A stretch of DNA of 15,839 bases. It comes from Alphaproteobacteria bacterium (lineage in GTDB: Bacteria; Pseudomonadota; Alphaproteobacteria; CAAGCB01; CAG-977). This document shows positions 1 through 7,103 of the stretch, in pieces (the first letter of the stretch is position 1; each line of letters starts with the position of its first letter). Made by a program: the position numbers and the translations under genes. The DNA lies in contig JAJXEL010000035.1 of NCBI GenBank assembly GCA_021639925.1, positions 1-15,839 of the forward strand, given 5' to 3'. A model generated the notes under the pieces. The model was not told where the DNA came from and searched no databases. It saw only the letters and a list, made by a program, of their open reading frames with translations.

Positions 1-958
<958 letters not shown>

Positions 959-1049
959 TGTTCTTCGTTCGTATGTATAAATTACATACCCTGTAAGAAT
1001 TAGACTTTTTAACCTTCATAATATACCTGATCTGAAGACCATAGCATTG

Positions 1050-1172
1050 CTTGAACCGGTGGTTATAGCAAAGGAGATACACTCGATCCCATCCCGAACT
1101 CGACAGTGAAACCCTTTCACGCCAATGGTACTTTGTCTCAAGACACGGAAGAGTAGGTCGCTGCCGGCTCTA
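1050..1172 (+). rRNA. rrf: 5S ribosomal RNA
   Basis: About 120 nt with the 5S hallmarks: the conserved loop segment ATCCCATCCCGAACTCG near 1086-1102, GTGAAACC just after it, the CCAATGGTA segment near 1123-1131, and GGAAGAGTAGGTCGCTGCCGG near the 3' end. The flanks ATAGCATT (1041-1048) and AATGCTAT (1175-1182) are perfectly complementary and would extend the terminal helix as a processing stem, which bounds the mature RNA. It lies about 90 nt after the 23S in the same rrn operon. No tRNA gene is seen between 23S and 5S or after 5S. The exact mature ends are approximate. Confidence 0.93.
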
Positions 1173-1230
1173 GTAATGCTATAACATGCTCCGCTTTCTC
1201 TCTCCTTAATCCTCCCCCCAACACGCACGC

Positions 1231-1257
1231 CCGCCTCCAACAGGCGGTCTTTTTTTT
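1231..1257 (+). terminator. rrn operon intrinsic terminator
   Basis: The 6-bp GC-rich stem CCGCCT (1231-1236) / AGGCGG (1242-1247) has a 5-nt loop and is followed by TCTTTTTTTT. It lies 59 nt after the 5S gene and closes the rRNA operon. The next 124 bp, up to the end of the tracrRNA, are AT-rich and hold nothing I can support. Confidence 0.85.
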
Positions 1258-1381
1258 ACCACAAAAATAATAATATCCCTACCCTCATATACTCGTCTGA
1301 ACAAAAAATGAACCTCACTCCAAAACTAACCTAATGCTTATAAATAAAATCAAGGGAGGATTAACTGTTCCTGATCTGATC

Positions 1382-1416
1382 AAAAAGTAAAGGGGCAACA
1401 CGCGGTTAGCCCCTTT
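1382..1416 (-). terminator. Intrinsic terminator of the tracrRNA
   Basis: Read on the minus strand, an 8-bp perfect stem (1409-1416 with 1389-1396) can be extended by AAC/GTT inside, after one bulged base. It is followed by AC and five T residues (1386-1382). In type II systems this hairpin is also a structural part of the tracrRNA bound by Cas9. Confidence 0.85.
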
Positions 1417-1480
1417 CAGTTTTTGAATCTCGGATTCTTGTTAACGGAAAGAACCCAAAATAATCATCTGCTAAATGATA
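1382..1480 (-). ncRNA. tracrRNA of the type II-C system
   Basis: On the minus strand an anti-repeat at about 1441-1480 shares AGCAGATGAT-TATTTTGGGT (about 1454-1473) with the strand of the CRISPR repeat opposite the crRNA. It would therefore pair with the crRNA repeat, while the distal part diverges to TTCTTTCCGTTAAC. Downstream is a short hairpin GAATC-CGA-GATTC (1437 to 1425). A terminator hairpin follows: AAAGGGGC (1416-1409) with GCCCCTTT (1396-1389), then TACTTTTT. The predicted RNA is about 100 nt. It would guide RNase III processing and load the crRNA into Cas9. It lies directly upstream of cas9 and is divergent from it, facing the rrn operon. The 3' end is well fixed by the terminator; the 5' end is inferred from the anti-repeat and a weak promoter. 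Confidence 0.9.
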
Positions 1481-1548
1481 TAAATAAATTGTCATAAATT
1501 TATAGGTGTGTCAATATATTTAAACACAATTTAAAGGCGGAGTGCGTT
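1481..1548. promoter_or_regulatory. cas9: Divergent tracrRNA / cas9 promoter region
   Basis: A short AT-rich gap separates the tracrRNA (-) from cas9 (+). On the minus strand TTGACA (1514-1509) is a perfect -35. The best -10 I can place is GACAAT (1493-1488), a 4/6 match at a short 15-bp spacing, giving a start near 1480. On the plus strand TTGTCA (1489-1494) is a good -35 but only weak -10s (CAATAT, TATATT) follow. The two -35-like boxes face each other around ATAAATTTAT, so the promoters would overlap and could compete. A ribosome-binding site GGCGGAG (1536-1542) lies 6 nt before the cas9 ATG. The exact boxes are tentative. Confidence 0.45.
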
Positions 1549-4500
1549 ATGGATTATATTTTAGGTCTGGATTTGGGTGAAACGTCCTTGGGCTGGAGTG
1601 TGATTGAAACAAAAGAAGGAATCCCATACCGGTTTGAAAACTTCGGCGTGCGGATTTTTTCAGACGGGCGTGACAGTAAAAGCAAAGAGCCTTTGGCTGT
1701 CGCACGCAGAACAGCGCGCGGAATGCGCCGCCGCCGCGATCGTTTTATTATGCGCCGCGAAACGTTAATGAAAAAACTGATCAAATACGGCCTTATGCCG
1801 CTTGATAAAACGGAACGCAATGCATTAGAAAAGTTGAATCCGTATGAATTGCGGGCAAAAGCTTTGGATGAACGTTTGACGCCTTATGAATTAGGGCGGG
1901 CTTTGTTTCATATCAATCAACGCCGGGGCTTTAAAAGCAATTTAAAGACGGATAAGAAAGACGCGGAAAGCGGCGCAATGAAGAAGGCGATTACGGAAAC
2001 GAAGGAGAAAATGGCGGAAGCGGGCGCGCGTACGTTCGGCGAGTATCTGTATCTGATGAATAAAGGCAAGAAATCAACGCAGGATTTTGTTCCGGTACGC
2101 GCTAAATCCGCTGTTGTCAAAGGCAAAGCAAGTTATTTGTTGTATCCTGACCGGTCGATGTACGAAGACGAACTGCGTTTGATTTTTGCAAAACAGAACG
2201 TTGATAAAGAAATTGCGGACGATTTGTTTCAAACGATTTTTTATCAGCGGCCTTTGAAGGTTCCTGAACTTGGTTACTGCCCATTTGAGGAAGAGGAAAA
2301 AAGGGCATATTGCGCTTTGCCGACATATCAGCGTTTCAGATTGCTTCAAAATATCAATCAACTGATTATTTTATACGACGATGATAAACGTCCTTTGACG
2401 GACGAGGAACGAAACGTACTGTATCATTATGCGGCGGAAAATTTTTCCTGTTTGGATAAAAATCGCCGGTTACTGACTTGGGCGGCGGCGAAAAAGTTGT
2501 TAAAGCCGTTTGGAATCAATGCAAAAGCTGTTTTCAATCTGGAATCGGAACGGCGTAAAGGCTTGGATGCGGATTCGACTTCGGCGAGATTGTCGGACGA
2601 ATCATGTTTCGGTCAAGAGTGGTTTTCGTTTGATCTGCGCAAGCAGGACGAAATTACACTGTTGATTTTAACCGCGCAGGACGAAACGGCTTTGATCAAA
2701 GAAATCATGGACAAGTACGGTCTTGACGAAGAGAAGGCGAAAAACGTCGTTTTGGCTTCTTTGAAATTAGAGGACGGCACGGCTTCTTTAAGCGTCAAGG
2801 CGATGGAAAAGATTATGTCGTTTTTGCGGCAGGGACAGCTGTATAATCAGGCTGTTGTATCGGCGGGATATACTTTTTCTTTAAAGACAAAAGGCGCTTT
2901 GCCGGAACGTTACGACACTTTCATCAATCCGGAAACGGGCGATATATACGACGAACTGCCTTATTACGGCGAAGCGATGCCAAAACGGGTGATCGGCGGG
3001 ACATTCGCGGCGGCGGACAAAGCTGATCCGGAAGCGTATTTCGGCAAAATCAACAATCCCACGGTTCATATCGCCTTGAATCAGGTGCGGAAACTGGTCA
3101 ACGAGCTTGTCAAACGTTATGGTCACCCTGCGGAAATCGTTGTCGAACTGGCGCGCGAATTGAAAATGGGCCGGCAGGAAAAGGCCGAATTTGAAAAAAT
3201 GCAGTCAGAAAACACCAAGGACAATGAACGAATCGAAAAAGAGCTGGAACGGATTGGCGTGAAGAATACTTACGATAATCGCATGAAGTATAAATTGTGG
3301 GAAGATCTGGCGGACGATCCGGTTCAGCGTGTCTGTCCTTTCTGCGGAAAAATGATCAGCCGGGAAGATTTGTTTTCCGACAAATTTGAAATCGAACATT
3401 TATTGCCGTTTTCACGTTCATATTCCGACGCGCGGACGAATAAAGTCATTTCCTGTCGGGAATGCAACCGTGAAAAGGGGAACCGATCTCCATGGGAAGC
3501 TTTTCATAAAGACGCCGTTCGTTGGAATGAGATTCTGGGCAGAGCGGAGCGCTTTTCGACAAAACACGATCCGAAAAAATCCAGAGCGAGCCGTTTTCGT
3601 GAAGACGCGATGAAAAATTTGGACGATGTGCTGGCGCGTATGCTGACGGATACGCAGTATATGGCAAAAATAGCCCGGCAGTATTTGTGCTTTGCGGCGC
3701 ACCCGACCAAAGTCCGCGGAATCCCCGGACAACTGACGGCAAAACTGCGTCATCACTGGGGGTTGGAAAACCTGTATCCCGAAGGCCAAAAAGACAGAAC
3801 GGATCACCGTCATCATGCCGTAGACGCTTTTGTCGTTGCCTGTACGGGACGGGGGACCTTGCAAAAATACGCGACGGAACGCAGAGATTACCGTTCCGAG
3901 AAAACTCAAATGCCGCAGGAAAAGGCGCCTCATCTGCCTTATCCCGATTTCAGGCTGTCAGAAATACAAGCGGCGTTTGACAAGATGGTGATTTCTCATA
4001 AACCCGATCACGGCAATCCGCAGCAGGCGATCAAACTGGGAAAAACCGTCGCCAGACTGCACGAAGAAACGTATTACGGCATGGCGGGCGAAGGAGATAA
4101 AAAAGGGACTTGGAAGCTTATTCAGCGTGTGCCGGTATCCGAATTTAAAACGGAAAATGATTTGGACATTATTATCGATCAGGCAGGAACGGCAAATCCG
4201 ATACGTGCTTTGTTGGACGGCAAAGAAAAGGAGGAACATGAAACGATTATTCAAAAGTATTTTGCGGATCGCGGCATGCGCAAAGTCAGAACTTATCGGG
4301 AACGCAGCAAAGACGTTGTCTTGTCCTTTAAGGATAAAAACGGAAAGCCGTACCGTTACGCGATTTACGGCGGCAATGCGTATGCTGAAATTTATTGCCC
4401 AGATCGCGGTAAAAACGCCGGAAAATGGCAAATCGAGATTATTCCGAACTATTGCGCGCATCAAAAAGACTTTGTGCCGAAATGGCGCCATACGGACGCG

Positions 4501-4776
4501 CATGCGAAACTGATTATGCGTCTGCATATTGACGATATGGTCGCCTATGAAAAAGACGGCGAGACAATCATCGCCAGAGTGAAAAAGATGACGGGTAGTC
4601 TTTTTTATTTGCGACCTCATGGAATCGCAAAAGAAGATGGAGATAAACTTTCTTGGGCGGCTTCTGCCGAACAATTCAGATTGCATAACGGACGCAAAAT
4701 CACGGTAACGATAGACGGGCGGGTGATTGACCCGAAACGTCCGAAGAACGAAGAAAGCAATGGATCGGATAATTGA
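1549..4776 (+). CDS. cas9: CRISPR-associated endonuclease Cas9 (type II-C)
   Basis: RNA-guided DNA endonuclease that cuts both strands of a target matching the crRNA. At 1075 aa it is in the II-C size range (N. meningitidis about 1080, C. jejuni about 985). Visible domains: RuvC-I with D8 in LGLDLGETSLGWSV; Arg-rich bridge helix at about 50-80; recognition lobe at about 80-500; RuvC-II with E533 in EIVVELARE; HNH at about 585-660 with H617 in IEHLLPFSRS and N631; RuvC-III with H756 and D759 in HHAVDAFVVA; PAM-interacting C-terminus from about 850. All expected catalytic residues are present, so it should be active. Two CxxC pairs (C596/C599 and C636/C639) flank the HNH core and probably bind zinc. 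The HNH motif has Glu where many Cas9s have Asp (IEH for IDH). The start is supported by GGCGGAG 6 nt upstream and by family alignment. The 3' end overlaps cas1 by 17 bp. The PAM cannot be read from the sequence. Confidence 0.98.
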   Translation: MDYILGLDLGETSLGWSVIETKEGIPYRFENFGVRIFSDGRDSKSKEPLAVARRTARGMRRRRDRFIMRRETLMKKLIKYGLMPLDKTERNALEKLNPYELRAKALDERLTPYELGRALFHINQRRGFKSNLKTDKKDAESGAMKKAITETKEKMAEAGARTFGEYLYLMNKGKKSTQDFVPVRAKSAVVKGKASYLLYPDRSMYEDELRLIFAKQNVDKEIADDLFQTIFYQRPLKVPELGYCPFEEEEKRAYCALPTYQRFRLLQNINQLIILYDDDKRPLTDEERNVLYHYAAENFSCLDKNRRLLTWAAAKKLLKPFGINAKAVFNLESERRKGLDADSTSARLSDESCFGQEWFSFDLRKQDEITLLILTAQDETALIKEIMDKYGLDEEKAKNVVLASLKLEDGTASLSVKAMEKIMSFLRQGQLYNQAVVSAGYTFSLKTKGALPERYDTFINPETGDIYDELPYYGEAMPKRVIGGTFAAADKADPEAYFGKINNPTVHIALNQVRKLVNELVKRYGHPAEIVVELARELKMGRQEKAEFEKMQSENTKDNERIEKELERIGVKNTYDNRMKYKLWEDLADDPVQRVCPFCGKMISREDLFSDKFEIEHLLPFSRSYSDARTNKVISCRECNREKGNRSPWEAFHKDAVRWNEILGRAERFSTKHDPKKSRASRFREDAMKNLDDVLARMLTDTQYMAKIARQYLCFAAHPTKVRGIPGQLTAKLRHHWGLENLYPEGQKDRTDHRHHAVDAFVVACTGRGTLQKYATERRDYRSEKTQMPQEKAPHLPYPDFRLSEIQAAFDKMVISHKPDHGNPQQAIKLGKTVARLHEETYYGMAGEGDKKGTWKLIQRVPVSEFKTENDLDIIIDQAGTANPIRALLDGKEKEEHETIIQKYFADRGMRKVRTYRERSKDVVLSFKDKNGKPYRYAIYGGNAYAEIYCPDRGKNAGKWQIEIIPNYCAHQKDFVPKWRHTDAHAKLIMRLHIDDMVAYEKDGETIIARVKKMTGSLFYLRPHGIAKEDGDKLSWAASAEQFRLHNGRKITVTIDGRVIDPKRPKNEESNGSDN

Positions 4777-5659
4777 AATCGCGCAGGATAATCGTCATTT
4801 GGCTGTTGAACGCGGCTTTATGACGGTATCGGAATGCGGTCGGGAAATCGGGCGCGTGCCGGTTGATCAGATCGGGGCAGTGATTGCAAACGCACACGGG
4901 ATAACTTATTCCAATAACCTGTTGGTTCGATTGGCTGAACAAAAAGCGCCTCTTGTCATATGCGGGGCGAATCACGTTCCCGCGGCGGTCGTTTTACCGA
5001 TGGAATCACATCATTTGCAGGGCGATATCATCACGGCACAGGCGGGTTTGAAGAAAACGACGCTCAATCGTTTTTGGAAGGAAATCATTTGTTCCAAAAT
5101 AACGCAGCAGGCGGAAATCCTGTCCGTTTGCGGTCAGCCAGACGCGCCGTTAAGGTATATGGCAAAACAGGTGAAAAGCGGCGATCCCGAAAATTTGGAA
5201 GGGCAGGCGGCAAGATATTATTTCCAGACTCTGTTCGGCAAAGATTTTCGCCGCGACAGGGCTTTGGACGGCATTAACGCGCGATTGAATTACGGATATA
5301 CGATTTTGCGTTCAGCCGTGATTCGTGCGATTGTCGGGGCGGGGCTCTCCCCGTCTTTGGGCATACACCATTGCAACCAATACAATGCAATGCGTCTGGC
5401 GGACGATTTAATGGAACCGTTTCGCCCTTTGGTCGATTTTTGTGTTTACCGCCAATCCGAAACAACAAAGCTAACTCCGGAAATCAAAAAAAGGCTTGTT
5501 TCTTTGTTGTCTTGCACGGTGCAAACCCGCAAAGGGGCATGTGAAATCGTTTATTTAATAACAAATTTGGCGATTTCTTATGCCAAATGCGCTTTGGGTG
5601 AAACGGACAGACTGGATTTGCCGGAAGCCATGTCGGGCATGGATTTATGGGGACTGTGA
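4760..5659 (+). CDS. cas1: CRISPR spacer integrase Cas1 (type II)
   Basis: Metal-dependent integrase that, with Cas2, inserts new spacers at the array. The protein is 299 aa, normal for type II Cas1. The active-site residues are visible: E147 in LEGQAARYYF, H204 in GIHHCNQYNAMRLADD, and D216 with E219 in ADDLMEPFRP. I chose the ATG at 4760, inside the cas9 end, because the protein then starts MDRIIEIAQDNRHL, as family members do. An upstream in-frame TTG at 4727 would add 11 unconserved residues. The 17-bp overlap with cas9 and the 1-nt gap to cas2 imply one transcript with coupled translation. No Csn2 or Cas4 gene is present, which makes the subtype II-C. Confidence 0.97.
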   Translation: MDRIIEIAQDNRHLAVERGFMTVSECGREIGRVPVDQIGAVIANAHGITYSNNLLVRLAEQKAPLVICGANHVPAAVVLPMESHHLQGDIITAQAGLKKTTLNRFWKEIICSKITQQAEILSVCGQPDAPLRYMAKQVKSGDPENLEGQAARYYFQTLFGKDFRRDRALDGINARLNYGYTILRSAVIRAIVGAGLSPSLGIHHCNQYNAMRLADDLMEPFRPLVDFCVYRQSETTKLTPEIKKRLVSLLSCTVQTRKGACEIVYLITNLAISYAKCALGETDRLDLPEAMSGMDLWGL

Positions 5660-5660
5660 T

Positions 5661-5990
5661 ATGTCGGTAACGGGGTATAATTTGATGTGGATGATGGTCA
5701 TGTTTGATTTGCCCGTAACCGATTCCGAAGAGCGTAAACGCGCAACGGCATTTCGAAATTATTTATTGGACGAAGGTTTTGAGATGAGCCAGTTTTCGGT
5801 CTATATCCGCTTTTGCGGCACACGTGAAATGGCAGATCCGTTCGTCAAAAGAATAAAAACGCAAGTGCCGCCGGACGGAAATGTCAGTATTTTGTTTTTT
5901 ACGGATAAACAATTTGCGGAGATCATAACATTTCAGAATCGAAAACCGGTTTTAATGGCGGAAAAACCGGATCAGCTGACGCTTTTTTAA
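5661..5990 (+). CDS. cas2: CRISPR adaptation protein Cas2
   Basis: Small ferredoxin-fold protein (109 aa) that bridges Cas1 dimers in the spacer-integration complex. The N-terminal strand MWMMVMFDLPV holds the conserved Asp, and FSVYIRFCGTRE and VSILFFTDKQF are typical later strands. The ATG at 5661 is one base after the cas1 stop, with GGGGA at 5649-5653 as ribosome-binding site 7 nt upstream. A longer in-frame reading from 5580 only overlaps cas1 and is not credible. It is the last gene of the cas9-cas1-cas2 operon, and a terminator begins 14 nt after its stop codon. Confidence 0.96.
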   Translation: MSVTGYNLMWMMVMFDLPVTDSEERKRATAFRNYLLDEGFEMSQFSVYIRFCGTREMADPFVKRIKTQVPPDGNVSILFFTDKQFAEIITFQNRKPVLMAEKPDQLTLF

Positions 5991-6004
5991 AGGGAAAAAT
6001 ATGA

Positions 6005-6032
6005 AAAAAGCCTTTGTTTCCAAAGGCTTTTT
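6005..6032. terminator. Bidirectional terminator between cas2 and the CRISPR array
   Basis: A perfect 12-bp stem (6005-6016 with 6021-6032) has a 4-nt loop. On + it is followed by CTGTTTTC after the T-rich stem end and would stop the cas operon. On - the loop reads GAAA (a stable GNRA tetraloop) and the hairpin is followed by TCATATTTTTCCC, so it would stop transcripts coming leftwards out of the array. It lies 8 bp from the first repeat. Confidence 0.8.
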
Positions 6033-6040
6033 CTGTTTTC

Positions 6041-6068
6041 ATTATAGCAGATGATCATTTTGGGTCAA
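6041..6068 (-). promoter_or_regulatory. Repeat-embedded sigma70 promoter (shown for repeat 1; present in all ten intact repeats)
   Basis: Read on the minus strand, the repeat holds TTGACC (6068-6063, 5/6 to the -35), a 16-bp gap, and TATAAT (6046-6041, 6/6), preceded by TGC to give an extended -10. The -10 is the last six bases of the repeat, so transcription should start about 6-8 bases into the next spacer on the minus strand. The start would trim the spacer to roughly 22-24 nt of guide. Each intact repeat repeats this arrangement. Repeat-borne promoters of this kind are established for N. meningitidis and C. jejuni II-C arrays; here it is read from the sequence only. For repeat 1 the promoter points out of the array into the terminator at 6005-6032. 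Confidence 0.85.
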
Positions 6069-6701
6069 ACCGCAACCTATGGAAGGAGCGCAATAATGTT
6101 TTGTGAATTATAGCAGATGATCATTTTGGGTCAAACCGCAACTTGTTTTGCAGTTGCTTCAATCAAAGAGTTATTATAGCAGATGATCATTTTGGGTCAA
6201 ACCGCAACCAATGTAGGCTTTCCATTGAACCAGACACAATTATAGCAGATGATCATTTTGGGTCAAACCGCAACTAATCGTTTGCTGTGGTCAAATTGGG
6301 AAAAATTATAGCAGATGATCATTTTGGGTCAAACCGCAACTCCGAAGGCGTCGCGATCGTTCAAATGTCAATTATAGCAGATGATCATTTTGGGTCAAAC
6401 CGCAACGTCTTGCTGCTTGTTCTGCTTCCATTTTTTTATTATAGCAGATGATCATTTTGGGTCAAACCGCAACAGGGCGAGTCAAAGATGACTATTCTTG
6501 ATTATTATAGCAGATGATCATTTTAGGTCAAACCGCAACGTGAAGACGGCGGCGACGCCCGTTTGCAATATTATAGCAGATGATTATTTTGGGTCAAACC
6601 GCAACAAGGGTCGGGCGCTCGATTACTTTAAAGATATTATAGCAGATGATTATTTTGGGTCAAACCGCAACTTAATCACACCGCCCGCAATATAGGCGTA
6701 C

Positions 6702-6734
6702 ATTATATCAGATAATTTTTTGGTCAAACCAGAT
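6702..6734 (-). repeat. Degenerate terminal CRISPR repeat that keeps promoter boxes
   Basis: This truncated copy lies in register after the last 30-bp spacer. It keeps ATTATA, CAGAT and GGTCAAACC but has a substitution at position 7, a net 2-bp loss in the middle, and a lost CGCAAC end. On the minus strand TTGACC (6727-6722) and TGATATAAT (extended -10, 6710-6702) survive, with the gap reduced from 16 to 14 bp. It is the most upstream promoter for array transcription and would drive the spacer at 6672-6701. Confidence 0.85.
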
Positions 6735-6844
6735 TTTCTAAAAAGTTTTTCTGCTTTTTAACGCGTTATACCACGTTTTTATGGCGGGGAAAATGCAGAG
6801 CTTTTTATTCGGGCATTCTTATCCGATTATTCCGATCTCGATAT

Positions 6845-6872
6845 TTGCTTTTTCGTTCAGGGCTGTTATAAT
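6845..6872 (+). promoter_or_regulatory. Strong extended -10 promoter of the structured RNA
   Basis: TTGCTT (6845-6850, 4/6) is followed by a 16-bp gap and a perfect TATAAT (6867-6872) preceded by TGT. The start is expected at about 6878-6880, exactly at the 5' edge of a GNRA-capped hairpin. The stretch between the array and this promoter (6735-6844) is AT-rich and holds nothing else I can support. Confidence 0.75.
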
Positions 6873-6878
6873 GACGCT

Positions 6879-7078
6879 GAATATCCGCAAGGATATTCGG
6901 GGCGTCAGAAACCCCTTATTGATGTAGTCGTTTTATGCATAGCGACTTTAAAAATGTATGCCGACTTCTGTCCCGTTGGGCGGATGTCGGCTGAATACGG
7001 CTATTTGTGCCCAATAGGTCGAGCCGATAACATCAATACGGTTTCTGAACATCCGCCCACCGTTTAGGTGGGTTTTTT
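6879..7078 (+). ncRNA. Unrecognised structured RNA (candidate leader / attenuator or sRNA)
   Basis: About 200 nt with promoter and terminator. A 5' hairpin GAATATCC-GCAA-GGATATTC (6879-6898) comes first. A long-range helix follows: CAGAAACC (6906-6913) with GGTTTCTG (7040-7047), continued by TATTGATGT (6917-6925) with ACATCAATA (7030-7038). It encloses three arms: AGTCGTT/AGCGACT (6926-6947); a 12-bp arm 6960-6991 made of GCCGAC/GTCGGC and CTGTCC/GGGCGG with a 2x2 internal loop and CGTT loop; and CGGCT/AGCCG (6998-7026). In addition GGGCGGATGT (6978-6987) is a perfect complement of ACATCCGCCC (7049-7058), which overlaps the terminator arm. The PLD nuclease gene starts 25 nt after the terminator, so this may be its leader. 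It lacks the signatures of tmRNA, RNase P or SRP RNA, and I do not recognise the family. The structure was drawn by eye. Confidence 0.72.
7056..7078 (+). terminator. Intrinsic terminator of the structured RNA
   Basis: CCCACC (7056-7061) and GGTGGG (7067-7072) form a 6-bp stem around GTTTA, followed by six T residues. The CCC at 7056-7058 is also claimed by the alternative pairing with 6978-6987, so termination may be conditional. Confidence 0.85.
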
Positions 7079-7103
7079 GATGGATATTTAGGGATTTTTC
7101 CGT

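Larger units (their letters stand above)
6041..6734 (-). CRISPR. CRISPR array: 10 intact 36-bp repeats, 1 degenerate repeat, 10 spacers
   Basis: Intact repeats begin at 6041, 6107, 6173, 6239, 6305, 6371, 6438, 6504, 6570 and 6636. Each is 36 bp, ATTATAGCAGATGATCAT... to ...CAAACCGCAAC on +. A shortened, degenerate copy starts at 6702. Spacers are 30 bp, except one of 31 bp at 6407-6437, and no two look alike. Repeats 1-7 are identical; repeat 8 has G22 to A; repeats 9 and 10 have C16 to T. Two facts give the crRNA strand as minus: the repeat then reads GTTGCGG...TATAAT, with a promoter at its 3' end, and the tracrRNA anti-repeat matches its complement. The array therefore converges on the cas operon, as in the N. 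meningitidis II-C layout. Spacer targets cannot be told without a search. Confidence 0.98.

Noticed and set aside
6498..6695. A 65-codon frame with a repeated IIADDYFGSNRN-like peptide
   Set aside because: It is a translation of the CRISPR repeats: a 36-bp repeat plus a 30-bp spacer makes 66 bp, a multiple of three, so one frame stays open.
6781..6927. A 48-codon reading frame starting ATGGCGGGG, overlapping the structured RNA promoter
   Set aside because: It has no ribosome-binding site, it spans the promoter and the 5' hairpin, and its composition is not protein-like. It is probably chance.
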